Shown here piece by piece: positions 35,734-43,521 of a stretch of DNA of 43,521 nt. The notes under the pieces are model-generated. The model had not been told where the DNA came from, did no database searches, and was given only the letters and a program-made list of their open reading frames with translations. This stretch comes from Accumulibacter sp. (GTDB lineage: Bacteria > Pseudomonadota > Gammaproteobacteria > Burkholderiales > Rhodocyclaceae), in NCBI RefSeq assembly GCF_029255125.1, contig NZ_JAPUVR010000084.1, forward strand, positions 1 to 43,521, given 5' to 3'. Every line of letters begins with the position of its first letter. Position 1 is the stretch's first letter. Position numbers and translations under genes: made by a program.

Positions 35734-36863
35734 CGCTTGATCGCCCTCTCGATGCCGAGCAGGTGCAAGGTCTTCGCACCCAGGTCGAAAAGCCACTCCT
35801 GGTTGGCGTAGTCGCGATACGTCTTGAGTGGCATCGTATGGTACTGGCGCAATTCCGCCGCGCTGATGCCCAGCTTGCTGGCGATGTATTCGAAATCCTC
35901 GTCGATCGTGGCCGGGTCGTAAGCTGGCGCGGCGAGCTTTTCCAGCGCCTCGTCGCGCGTCATCTGGCCGGTGAGAATCAGGCTGGAATACTGCACGCGC
36001 CGTGTGTCGTAACCGAAACGCGTCGGTAGCCAGTAACCCTCGTAGAAGCGGGTAAAGCGCGACTCGAAATGCTTTTGTGGATAAGGCCGCCAGCCGTAGG
36101 CTTGCGCCAACACCTCGGCGGCCAGCGCCTTCGTGTAGGGCAAGTAGTTCAGCGGCTTGACCACCTGTACGCCCTTCAGATAGCGCAGATAGAACTTGTG
36201 GAACAGGATGCTGCTGAACGGATAGGTCTTCAGTGCGCGACTCCCGAAGCGGCCATGGATATCGCGAATCTGCGTCATGTCGGTTCCGTAATACAGCCAT
36301 TCGAGCGGATTGCGCACGCATTCGGTAGCGAAGTTTCCGCCGTTCAGGATGTACTTGATTCCGTGCTGGTTGGCAAAGTGGTACAGGGTGGCGACGAAGG
36401 CGTGATCCTGGGGTATGTCCAGGTGCGGGACACCGGCCTTGAAGAAAGCCAGTTGCAAGTCCTTCATCTCTTCCCAGTTGATGACTTCGGTATAGAGATC
36501 AAGCCCCAATCCCTTGATCAGCGACTGAATGTTGCTCACCGCGATGTCCGTGTTCCAGCCCCCATCGACATGGAAAACCAGCGGTCGAAGGCGAAACTCG
36601 GTCACCACCAAGTGCAAGAGGTACGAGCTGTCCATTCCTCCGCTCATCCCCATGATGCAGTCGAAGGGTTTGCCTGATCCAGCGGCCCTGATGCGCTCCG
36701 CTTGCTGCGCGAAGAGCGCTTTTCCCCGCTCGTTCGGGTGCCAGTTCGGCAAGACGTCGCGCGTGAAGCCGATGCAGTGGTCGCAGACACCCGATTCGTC
36801 GAAGACGATCTTCGAATCGCTCGTGTCCATTACACAATTGCTGCACACCTGATACTGCCGCAT
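35730..36863 (-). CDS. N-acetyl sugar amidotransferase (WbpG/PseA-like)
   Basis: 377 aa from the ATG at 36863 with GGGA upstream; a TTG at 36881 is weaker. Zinc-type cysteine pairs C7/C10 and C27/C30 (CSNC, CDHC) and the PP-loop ATPase motif SGGMDSS (74-80) identify the family, which turns an N-acetyl group into an acetamidino group using ammonia from HisH2/HisF2. In Pseudomonas this trio modifies 2,3-diacetamido mannuronic acid; other sugars are possible. The genes for that precursor are not in the window. Confidence 0.92.
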   Translation of the reverse strand: MRQYQVCSNCVMDTSDSKIVFDESGVCDHCIGFTRDVLPNWHPNERGKALFAQQAERIRAAGSGKPFDCIMGMSGGMDSSYLLHLVVTEFRLRPLVFHVDGGWNTDIAVSNIQSLIKGLGLDLYTEVINWEEMKDLQLAFFKAGVPHLDIPQDHAFVATLYHFANQHGIKYILNGGNFATECVRNPLEWLYYGTDMTQIRDIHGRFGSRALKTYPFSSILFHKFYLRYLKGVQVVKPLNYLPYTKALAAEVLAQAYGWRPYPQKHFESRFTRFYEGYWLPTRFGYDTRRVQYSSLILTGQMTRDEALEKLAAPAYDPATIDEDFEYIASKLGISAAELRQYHTMPLKTYRDYANQEWLFDLGAKTLHLLGIERAIKR

Positions 36864-36957
36864 GATTCCCACTCCACTCAAAATCCGTGTTCTCGTCCGG
36901 CAGAACCATCAACTGGCTTGCCTTACTCCGAAATGCTCGATTGCCGTCAATCGCTGG

Positions 36958-37782
36958 CTAACCGAAAATCTTCACATACTTTCTGTATTCGCGGTGCGCG
37001 TCCCTGGCTAGTGCCCAGCGCCGCTTGTTGGGCAAATCGTTCAGGGCGCCGTGCCAATGGTGGATCACCCGGATAGCCGGATCGTAGTACGCCTGATGGC
37101 CCGCATCCGCAAGCTGCTTGCTCAGGAAGAACTCCTCGCTCATCAGCAGAGTTGGCGCCCAGAGTTCTTCGAACAGCGAGAAGAAAGCCGGGCCGAGCAG
37201 ATAACACGAACCATGCCCTTGATAAATCGGGCGGGGAATCTCCCACTCACTCTCGTCAGAACGGTCGGAAAAAGACCGAAAGCGCATGGCCAGTCGATGA
37301 ATCAGCAGGCCGAGGAAATAGTTCGAATAATAGAGGCTATAAAATACTTCGCGCAGCGGGCTGATTCCGCTGATCACGTGCGGGTTCTGGTGCTCGCCCG
37401 CCGGCGTGACGATATCGGGGCAAACCACCGGAAACCTGCGCCAACACTCGCTGTTGCTTTCCAGACGATCGGCAAAATCGGCGGGAAACTCGAGATCGTT
37501 GTTACCGACGACCATCCACTCGATATCCGGTCGTGTACGGCGCAGGTGTGCGATTCCAAGATTGAGTCCGCGGAAATACCCGACATTGTCCTGATTCAGG
37601 ATCAGATGAACGTCGGGAAAATCGGCCGCCAAAGCTTGCAGTTCGGCAATCGATGGCGCTGCCGAAGCGTTGTCCACAATGACTATCGCGTATGAGTGAC
37701 CGGTGTTGAGCAGCAAGCTGCGCACCGCCTCGCGCGAGTAGTGCGTGTTGTTGTAGTTGGTACAAACGTAAGCTATTTTCAC
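36958..37782 (-). CDS. Glycosyltransferase, GT2-like
   Basis: 274 aa; GTG start with AGGA upstream. GT-A fold: the N-terminal IAYVCTNYNNTHYSREAVRS, the uridine-binding VIVDNASA and the metal-binding VVGNNDLEFPADF (a variant DxD-like site) are visible, and the acceptor region includes LLMSEEFFLSKQLADAGHQ. The C-terminus HHWHGALNDL fits rhamnosyl- or similar transferases. It lies alone, with 94 bp to the amidotransferase and 100 bp to the polymerase; both gaps show nothing further. Confidence 0.88.
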   Translation of the reverse strand: MKIAYVCTNYNNTHYSREAVRSLLLNTGHSYAIVIVDNASAAPSIAELQALAADFPDVHLILNQDNVGYFRGLNLGIAHLRRTRPDIEWMVVGNNDLEFPADFADRLESNSECWRRFPVVCPDIVTPAGEHQNPHVISGISPLREVFYSLYYSNYFLGLLIHRLAMRFRSFSDRSDESEWEIPRPIYQGHGSCYLLGPAFFSLFEELWAPTLLMSEEFFLSKQLADAGHQAYYDPAIRVIHHWHGALNDLPNKRRWALARDAHREYRKYVKIFG

Positions 37783-37882
37783 CGGAATTCCTGGAAACGC
37801 TGCCTCGGCTACTCGCCAGCAGCAGACGCGCGCCGGCTTCGCTCGCGCCGCCGCGCAGGGGGTCGCGAATTATATGTCAAGG

Positions 37883-39253
37883 CTAGGGCTTACTGCAAAC
37901 TGCCGGTGGTGCCGCTCCCGGCGCCGGGCTGTCGGCAGGTGCGCGGCGCCGGCAACGTTCGTCATTAAGGCGCAGGAAGAGCGCAAGCAGTAGGAAGCCG
38001 GCATAAACGTTGTTCCAGATCAGCAAACTGATAATGAAAGAAGTATAGAAATAGGCGACGGAGAAAACGAAGACGGCGGCTGAAAGGATAGGCTTTCCGC
38101 AAACGAGCAACCGCCAGTAAGACCAGTGAAGCAGAAATCCGCTACAAGTGATCAGGCACAGTGCACCACCAACACTGAAGTCCTGGATCAGACCCCGGAA
38201 AAAGGTATAGATGTTGGTCTGCAAAAGGTCAGCATAGACGAAGTACTCGTCGTAAACGCCCATCGGTACGGTTTTGCTACTGCCGGCCAGCTTGAAAAGC
38301 GCCATGAAGGTATAGAATCCGTAAGCGTCCTCGTCCTGCTGATATTCCATCACGCTGTTGCCCAGTGTCCAATAGCAGAACCAATCGGAAAAGGCGTAGA
38401 GATGGGCAGACGTGTAGGAGGCAAAGTATCTCACCAGTTGCTGCACAATCTCTGCCCCGCCGTCCAGGCTGTCGAGCATGCGCGAGAGAAAGGAAACGAG
38501 CAGGAACGGAAAGGCAAGCAGGCAATAGAAGAGCAGGCGCTTTATCCCGGCTTGGTCAATCAGCGTGAACTCGCCGCGCTCGATCCGGGTCAGGAGAACG
38601 CCGCCCCAGATCATGAAGACCGCCAGGAAGACGGTGCCTTTGGCGCCCTGAATCAGCATCATCGCCAACGAGGGGAGTACGGCAAGGAGAAGAGTCCGGT
38701 AGCCGGGCTGGCCCTGGGCGCGTGCGCCGTAGCGCAGACCACCCATGGTCGCCGCCGGATAGGCAAGGAGCAATCCGAGTTGCGCAAAGACGTTCTTTTC
38801 CAGGTCCTCCGCGTAGCGGCGCGCGGTGTACTCGGCCGCAGTCCCCAGCGGATTGAGCACGACATCCATTGGCGAGAAGCCCTGGATCAGCAGGTCGGCC
38901 AACTGGCAAAGCAGAACGAGGGCAGTCGTCGCATGGAAGAGGCGGCGCAGAAAAGGCGTGTCGTAGCGGAATCGGGCGCCGGCGTTCTGTCGCACACGCA
39001 TTGCCGCGTGCCAGTCGGGACCGAGTGCGGTCAGCGAAAAGAGCGTGCACGCAAGGAGTATGTAGGCGATCGCCAAGGGCTCGATCGGCACCACGAACAG
39101 GGCAACGAGGGGAACGAAGGTGTAGGCGAACCAGAAAAGCGAGAAGATGCACGCGGGAATCAACCATGTCCCGACCAGACGGCGAATGACGATCGCTTGG
39201 CCGAGAATGGCCAGCGAAAACACGATGGCGAGCAGCTTTTCGAGGACTTCCAC
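37883..39253 (-). CDS. O-antigen polymerase (Wzy-like)
   Basis: 456 aa; GTG start. About ten to twelve hydrophobic segments with long loops, as in oligosaccharide repeat-unit polymerases. Characteristic are VFLAVFMIWGGVLL, the large periplasmic loop with SAHLYAFSDWFCYWTLGN and YDEYFVYADLLQTN, and the arginine-rich cytoplasmic tail. Wzy proteins diverge greatly, so the call rests on topology and on sitting between the flippase and glycosyltransferases. It would polymerise the repeat units in the periplasm under Wzz control. Confidence 0.82.
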   Translation of the reverse strand: MEVLEKLLAIVFSLAILGQAIVIRRLVGTWLIPACIFSLFWFAYTFVPLVALFVVPIEPLAIAYILLACTLFSLTALGPDWHAAMRVRQNAGARFRYDTPFLRRLFHATTALVLLCQLADLLIQGFSPMDVVLNPLGTAAEYTARRYAEDLEKNVFAQLGLLLAYPAATMGGLRYGARAQGQPGYRTLLLAVLPSLAMMLIQGAKGTVFLAVFMIWGGVLLTRIERGEFTLIDQAGIKRLLFYCLLAFPFLLVSFLSRMLDSLDGGAEIVQQLVRYFASYTSAHLYAFSDWFCYWTLGNSVMEYQQDEDAYGFYTFMALFKLAGSSKTVPMGVYDEYFVYADLLQTNIYTFFRGLIQDFSVGGALCLITCSGFLLHWSYWRLLVCGKPILSAAVFVFSVAYFYTSFIISLLIWNNVYAGFLLLALFLRLNDERCRRRAPADSPAPGAAPPAVCSKP

Positions 39254-39322
39254 GGTAGCTGCTCGCTCAGAACCCGAAGCAGCGAGGGTAGGGCGGGAAG
39301 CCTGGCGGGCGGCGCGAACGAA

Positions 39323-40564
39323 TCATAGGATGTACTTGCGCACGATCAGGGCAAAGAGGCACAGCTCGGCGAGGACGAAACTGACCGCGGCGCCGAGTTC
39401 GCCGTGCAGCCAACCGAGTGTGAAGCACGCGGCGAGGCTGCACGCGGCGGTCGCGAGAATCGCCCGAAAGAGGTAGCTGCGCTGCTGCATGGCGTTCAAA
39501 CCGGCAACGCCGAACATGAAGTTGGAAATTCCAAAAAAACTCGCCAGCGACATCAGTCCGACGAGCAAGACGACGCGCTGCACATCCTGAATACGGTTCA
39601 GCCACGGCAGATTCTCGCCAACGGCGGCATAGGCGGCAAAACCCGTCGCCAGGAAAGCGGCAAGCGCGCCTAGTTGCGGCCAGGTCAGCCGCAGCAACTG
39701 GCGCAACACGGTCGGACTGGGCTTGCTCGCCGACCTGGCAAGGTGCAAGGCGCGGGGAAAAAAGAGCTGGTTCAGCGGGCGCATCGCTGCTTGAATGCTC
39801 TTCGCGATCTTCTCAGCGAGCGAATAGCTGGCGACGGCCGCGGCCGAGGTGCCGAGTACGCCGAGAACGACAACGTTCATGTCACGATAGAGGAGCACGC
39901 CAAAGTTGCCAAGGAAAATCTCCTTTCCCGAGCAGAGCGCGGCGCGCAGGTGGGCGTAGGGTACAGCGACGAAGCGGACGCCCAAGGCGGATCGCGCGTG
40001 GTACATGGCGGCGAGCGAGCCGGCGACATACGCGCCACCAACGAGAAGCGGAACGAGCAGGTAGTCCGCCTCACCGCGCACCAGCGCAAAGACCAGTCCA
40101 ACCGCTGCGACCCGACTCGTTGCCGTGCACACGGCAATCGGCGCATTTCGCTCCAGCCCCTGGTAAAGCCAACCCGGCTGCAGCGCGTAACTCAGGGGTA
40201 CGAGTAGCCAGCAAGCAAGGAGCGCTGCCAGTTGAGGGTCGAAGACAACGACGCCAGCGGTCAGCAGAAGACCTGCGGCGGCAAAGAGCGCCAATCGCAG
40301 GTAGGCGATCGTGCTGAAGACGCGAGAGATTTCGGCATGATCCCGGTGCGCGTCGAGGCCGACGACCTGCGCCACGCCGTCCACCTCGAAGCTGTACAGA
40401 ACGACGGTGAGCAGTGCGATGGCCAGCGCCTCGGCAAGCACCAGTTGCGAGTAATGTTGCTGACCGACGACGGCCAGGGCGAAGGGAAAGATCAATAGCG
40501 GGAGCAAGGCATTGCAGACCTGGATGCTGGTCAGCGACACGAGATTGACCGTCCGGTTGCGCAT
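39323..40564 (-). CDS. Polysaccharide repeat-unit flippase (Wzx-like)
   Basis: 413 aa from the ATG at 40564 (TTG at 40567 possible). About twelve hydrophobic segments, beginning NLVSLTSIQVCNALLPLLIF and including VASYSLAEKIAKSIQAAMRP and LNQLFFPRAL, typical of the MATE/Wzx superfamily. It moves lipid-linked repeat units across the inner membrane. First gene of the O-antigen locus; the unknown gene upstream ends 22 bp earlier, so read-through from the J-domain operon is possible. Confidence 0.9.
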   Translation of the reverse strand: MRNRTVNLVSLTSIQVCNALLPLLIFPFALAVVGQQHYSQLVLAEALAIALLTVVLYSFEVDGVAQVVGLDAHRDHAEISRVFSTIAYLRLALFAAAGLLLTAGVVVFDPQLAALLACWLLVPLSYALQPGWLYQGLERNAPIAVCTATSRVAAVGLVFALVRGEADYLLVPLLVGGAYVAGSLAAMYHARSALGVRFVAVPYAHLRAALCSGKEIFLGNFGVLLYRDMNVVVLGVLGTSAAAVASYSLAEKIAKSIQAAMRPLNQLFFPRALHLARSASKPSPTVLRQLLRLTWPQLGALAAFLATGFAAYAAVGENLPWLNRIQDVQRVVLLVGLMSLASFFGISNFMFGVAGLNAMQQRSYLFRAILATAACSLAACFTLGWLHGELGAAVSFVLAELCLFALIVRKYIL

Positions 40565-40586
40565 CAACTTTTACCCGCGAGATGGT

Positions 40587-41828
40587 TCATTTGCGCGCCG
40601 CCGCCGTCCGTCGATCCGGGTGGAGGACGCAGTTCTCGTCGAGAAACTCGAGTGCGGCACTCAGTGTGTCGTCGGAGGCGTCGAGCAGATAGCTCGACGC
40701 CTCCGGGAAGAACTCGATCCACAGTGCAGCGAGATCGTCCTGCATGGCATCGGGCGCGAACGAGCGGATGAAGGCAAGCACCGGTTCGCGCTGCAGCCCG
40801 TCGCGCCGCGCTTGGCGCAACAGCTTGCGCGCCTCGCTGCGCGTCAAAGCGGGCTTGCCGGGGAGCCCGGCGGCGACACAGACGAAGACGGTCAGTAGCG
40901 AGCTGTCGTCGGTCTTGCCGGCGGTCATCCGTTGCCATTCGCGCGAGGCCGCAACAAGCAACTGACCGGACTCGGCGGCGTCGAACTCGCGCAGGAAGTA
41001 CAGCGGTTCGAGATCGCGAACGAGCTTACCCAGGGCAAGCGACGCGTCGACGATACACGGCAGGTTCTCTGCCAGAAATTTGCGCAACTCGCGCTCGGCC
41101 GGCTCGTGATGGGGCTGTGGCAGATCCGGCCAGAGATCATCGAGAGCGCTTCGCCGACTGGCGGGTCGACCTTTCCGACGGAGGTTTTCGAGCATGCTGG
41201 CAAACTCGCCAAGGCTGGGCATCGTCTTCAACTTGCTGCCGGAAAGGCGGACGAGCAGTGCGCTGCGGATCACCGATTCGGCAGCAATCGTCGACAGGTC
41301 GGACGGCCTGACACCAAGCTGTTCGGCGAACCAGAGGGCGGCCGAGATCGTCGACTGGTACTTCTGCCGCTGGGCAAGACCCTCGCGATACGCGGCCAGC
41401 GTGCGCAGCGACCAGACGGCGAGAAAATCCTTCTGCGATTGCCGACTCAACAAACCATGCGAGCTGTCCTCGGGCATCGCCCACAGCCGCTTGAGCATCT
41501 CGGAACCGCCGCGCGAGTGCGAGAGGAAGCTGTTGTCGCGCAGCGAACGCGCGGCGCGTGCCAGGTCGCCGCCGCTGCGATCTTCGAGATACAGGCTGAC
41601 CAGATTGACCATCCGCGAGCGCGCTTCTTCGATGTTGGCGCGCAGATACTGCGTCCCGAAATACTCGGCAATCTGCACCATCCCTTTCGGCGCGTCGTTC
41701 CGGATGTGCTGCAGACGTTCGGCGTCGATGATGCCATGGCGACAACCGTAAACGAGCGCCCGTTCGAAAAACGGCCGATCGTCGAAAATGGCGACGCGGC
41801 GGTCTTCCTCCGCCTGGCTCCCTGACAT
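40587..41828 (-). CDS. Large protein of unknown function in the J-domain operon
   Basis: 413 aa from the ATG at 41828 (MSGSQAEEDRRVAIFDDRPF); the open frame to 41963 is not supported. No signal peptide or membrane segment; predicted mostly helical. Recognisable features are a conserved-looking RPFFERALVYGCRHGIIDAE, the SSHGLLSRQSQKDFLAVWSL segment, and a helical C-terminal half ending in DDTLSAALEFLDENCVLHPD. It starts 34 nt after the 244-aa gene. I do not recognise the family; cytoplasmic and linked to J-domain chaperone function by context. Confidence 0.78.
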   Translation of the reverse strand: MSGSQAEEDRRVAIFDDRPFFERALVYGCRHGIIDAERLQHIRNDAPKGMVQIAEYFGTQYLRANIEEARSRMVNLVSLYLEDRSGGDLARAARSLRDNSFLSHSRGGSEMLKRLWAMPEDSSHGLLSRQSQKDFLAVWSLRTLAAYREGLAQRQKYQSTISAALWFAEQLGVRPSDLSTIAAESVIRSALLVRLSGSKLKTMPSLGEFASMLENLRRKGRPASRRSALDDLWPDLPQPHHEPAERELRKFLAENLPCIVDASLALGKLVRDLEPLYFLREFDAAESGQLLVAASREWQRMTAGKTDDSSLLTVFVCVAAGLPGKPALTRSEARKLLRQARRDGLQREPVLAFIRSFAPDAMQDDLAALWIEFFPEASSYLLDASDDTLSAALEFLDENCVLHPDRRTAAARK

Positions 41829-41862
41829 GCCGGACAATTTCCCGATCTCGCCGACTTTGGCC

Positions 41863-42597
41863 TCAGAGCGCCGACTCTTCCTCCGCCTCGGCGGCCGAAG
41901 CGGGTCGGTCGCTGCCACCGCGAGCGACGCCTTCGTCGTTCCCCTGGCGCAGCGCCTCCGCATTGCTGCGCGCGCGCAGAATGAGCAGAACGTCCCGGAA
42001 AACCTCGGGATGGTCGTAGCGCAAGGTCCAGCTCAGCTCGAGCCAGTCGTGGTCGTTGACTTCGCTGTGCTCAAGAAACGGGCGATTGATCTCGGGATCG
42101 GACAAGGCGTCCAGGCATTCGGCGTCGCTCATGCCGACCGTGGCATCATCACCCTCGGAGAAGAAGTCGAAGGTGCCGTGCCGGAAGAAGTGTTCGAGGC
42201 TTTCCAGGCGATCGCTCAGGTAATCGGCGAGCACATCGCATCCGCCATCGAGTGCGGCAATCGCCTCGATGAACTCGCCCGGGTCACCACCGGCGCGGAA
42301 AACAACCGAGTTGATCATGCCGTGCAAACGCTCGTGACTGGCGTCACCGTAGCGCCGCTCGAGAACGACTGCGCGAGCAAACTGTTCGGGCGAAACCAGC
42401 AGGTTGACCACCGATTCGCGCGAGGCGTCAAAATCGCGCAGTACCGCCAGGAGATCCTTGGCCGGCAACTCGTCCATGGCGACGACCAACGCCTGGTCGC
42501 CGTCGGTTTCGACGAGCGAAGCCAGCGCGGTCTCGGCGCCAACGATGTCGCCCGCGTGTATCAGCCTGGCCGCTTTGACAACGACTGGATGGTTCAT
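41863..42597 (-). CDS. Acidic helical protein of unknown function in the J-domain operon
   Basis: 244 aa; ATG at 42597 with AGGTGA eight nt upstream, 3 nt after the previous stop. No signal peptide. The first 80 residues look like paired helices (KAARLIHAGDIVGAETALAS, DELPAKDLLAVLRDFDAS), resembling TPR or HEAT-type packing. The middle is acidic (FDFFSEGDDATVGMSDAECL) and the C-terminus is low-complexity (GGSDRPASAAEAEEESAL). No family recognised. The helical-repeat look would suit a scaffold or substrate-adaptor, by inference. Confidence 0.78.
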   Translation of the reverse strand: MNHPVVVKAARLIHAGDIVGAETALASLVETDGDQALVVAMDELPAKDLLAVLRDFDASRESVVNLLVSPEQFARAVVLERRYGDASHERLHGMINSVVFRAGGDPGEFIEAIAALDGGCDVLADYLSDRLESLEHFFRHGTFDFFSEGDDATVGMSDAECLDALSDPEINRPFLEHSEVNDHDWLELSWTLRYDHPEVFRDVLLILRARSNAEALRQGNDEGVARGGSDRPASAAEAEEESAL

Positions 42598-42600
42598 CGC

Positions 42601-43134
42601 TCAATCACCTGAAAAACGATCGCGCCGTTCGAAACCCTGCTCGGCCAGCCAGTCGGTGCCGTCGTCGGCCAGGTCTCCGTCTTCGCCGGCGTCGTCACCA
42701 TCGGCATCGTCGGCGCTCTCCTCGGTGAGCGCCTGCGACGACGAATCCGGGCGACCGTGCAGATACTCGAGGCACGCGGCGATGACCAGGAAACGGTCGC
42801 CAGCCGCGTCGCCCAGGACGATTTCGGCGAGTTTCTCGGCCCACGGCGTCAACCGGACGGCGTCGCCGATTGCCGTCCAGGACGGCAGCGTGTGCGGCTC
42901 GCGCCCGACCAGTTCGCTGATCACCTGCGGTTGGGTAAAGAAGACGCCGCCATGAAACGCAGCCGCGACCATCTCCGGACTGACCTCTAGCATCGGCAGA
43001 AGTTGTGCGAGCTGGCCACGCTTGGTGCGCAGGCGTTCGTCGAGGACGTCCTTACCGGCAGAATCGGTGCTCAGATCCTCGAGTTCGGCTTCGTAAGCCG
43101 ATTTCATCTCGGCGAAGAAAGGGGACAGCTTCAA
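42601..43134 (-). CDS. Small acidic-tailed protein of unknown function in the J-domain operon
   Basis: 177 aa. It starts with TTG (43134) overlapping the J-domain stop (TTGA); a strong AGGAG at a 7-nt spacing supports this over the ATG at 43107. The N-terminal helices (KSAYEAELEDLSTDSAGKDV, RTKRGQLAQLLPMLEVSP) look coiled; the C-terminus is strongly acidic (DDADGDDAGEDGDLADDG), as in some co-chaperones. A WTAIGDAVRLTPWAEKLAEI segment is in the middle. Unrecognised family. Confidence 0.75.
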   Translation of the reverse strand: MKLSPFFAEMKSAYEAELEDLSTDSAGKDVLDERLRTKRGQLAQLLPMLEVSPEMVAAAFHGGVFFTQPQVISELVGREPHTLPSWTAIGDAVRLTPWAEKLAEIVLGDAAGDRFLVIAACLEYLHGRPDSSSQALTEESADDADGDDAGEDGDLADDGTDWLAEQGFERRDRFSGD

Positions 43135-43409
43135 GAGAGCACTCCTGCAAGATAGTGATTCCAGATTTCCTGCGCCGTTTCGAGCGGCTTCTCGAGTAGA
43201 TTGCGCCGACGGTTTTCGTCGTAATCATGCCGGCGACGGACATCGGACAAGGTTTCGTAAGCCTCCTGGACGTCGCGAAACCGCTCCGGGGCTTCCGGCG
43301 AACGGTTCCGGTCGGGGTGGTACTGCTGGGCACTCCGGCGATACGCCTGCCTGATTTCGGCGAGCGGCGCGTCGCTGGCAATACCGAGCACGGCGTAGTA
43401 GTCCTTCAT
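43131..43409 (-). CDS. Short J-domain co-chaperone (DnaJ-like)
   Basis: 92 aa. The J domain (about 2-68) has the HPD motif at residues 31-33 (YHPDRNRS) needed to stimulate Hsp70 ATPase. There is no Gly/Phe region, zinc finger or substrate domain, so it is not a full DnaJ; the last 25 residues form a short helix-like tail (ETAQEIWNHYLAGVLS). It heads a coupled operon with three unknown proteins, which may supply the client specificity that this protein lacks. An Hsp70 partner is not in the window. Confidence 0.93.
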   Translation of the reverse strand: MKDYYAVLGIASDAPLAEIRQAYRRSAQQYHPDRNRSPEAPERFRDVQEAYETLSDVRRRHDYDENRRRNLLEKPLETAQEIWNHYLAGVLS

Positions 43410-43416
43410 GGTCGCG

Positions 43417-43521
43417 TCAAGCGCTCAGAGGTTGTGAATTTTTCGTTTCAGCACTGCCACCCGGGGCAGCGGGCGCCGATGTCGCGCGGAAGGGAACAAT
43501 TCTGCGGTGGCGTAGAAAGCG
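43417..43521 (-). CDS. Possible C-terminal end of an upstream gene, cut by the window
   Basis: A frame is open from the window edge to a TGA at 43417-43419, 7 nt before the J-domain gene. It would give a 34-residue tail rich in Ala, Pro, Arg and Ser (PFRATSAPAAPGGSAETKN), compatible with a disordered C-terminus such as those of Hsp70-type proteins. It may equally be chance; no domain is visible. Confidence 0.3.
   Translation of the reverse strand, partial: RFLRHRRIVPFRATSAPAAPGGSAETKNSQPLSA

Noticed and set aside
35733-36321. N-terminal extension of the HisH2 frame
   Set aside because: It overlaps the amidotransferase gene in another frame; HisH2 starts at 35733 where its conserved N-terminus begins.

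Overview
The window (GC-rich, about 60%) reads as chromosomal DNA of a betaproteobacterium, most likely of the Rhodocyclales and plausibly a Candidatus Accumulibacter-type organism. This is an inference from gene content and protein sequence style (pst-pho operon, rpsU-dnaG-rpoD, WD40-caspase and CsgG-like proteins, O-antigen locus); no 16S gene or other decisive marker is present. Apart from a partial pcm gene at the left edge and one tRNA, every confident gene lies on the minus strand, so transcription runs from high to low coordinates.

Region 1 (1-6935): the 3' end of pcm converges on a compact operon, pstS-pstC-pstA-pstB-phoU-phoB-phoR. It encodes the complete high-affinity phosphate ABC transporter, its negative modulator and the two-component regulator in one unit. 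A near-consensus Pho box with a correctly spaced -10 element precedes pstS, so PhoB probably activates its own operon. Region 2 (7041-8957) is thiC (thiamine pyrimidine synthesis), without a recognisable TPP riboswitch.

Region 3 (9120-19092) is the most unusual part: twelve consecutive minus-strand genes, almost all for exported proteins. In transcription order they are a CsgG-like/peptidoglycan-binding-like/DUF4384-like protein, a small exported protein, a membrane-anchored small protein, an exported HExxH metallopeptidase, a secreted two-repeat protein, a small exported protein, an OmpA-like protein, a second two-repeat protein followed by a strong intrinsic terminator, then a FecR-domain protein, an OmpA-like lipoprotein, a WD40-caspase protein and a glycine-zipper lipoprotein. 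The repeats (about 34 residues, spaced NxA and AVAxG motifs) resemble curlin or beta-solenoid repeats. I propose a CsgG-linked surface fibre or matrix system with a protease arm. Start-stop overlaps, a promoter with a CRP-like site and a promoter after the internal terminator suggest two linked transcription units.

Region 4 (19576-23863) is the macromolecular synthesis operon rpsU-dnaG-rpoD, with a divergently transcribed tRNA-Val(CAC). Region 5 (24011-40564) is an O-antigen or capsule locus: chain-length regulator (Wzz), nucleotide-sugar 4,6-dehydratase (CapD/WbpM-like), aminotransferase, a shortened acetyltransferase, initiating sugar transferase, two glycosyltransferases, heparinase-like protein, bi-domain oxidoreductase, the HisF2/HisH2/WbpG trio that makes acetamidino sugars, polymerase (Wzy) and flippase (Wzx). 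Region 6 (40587-43521) is a tightly packed operon of a J-domain co-chaperone and three proteins I do not recognise, possibly preceded by a gene cut by the window edge.
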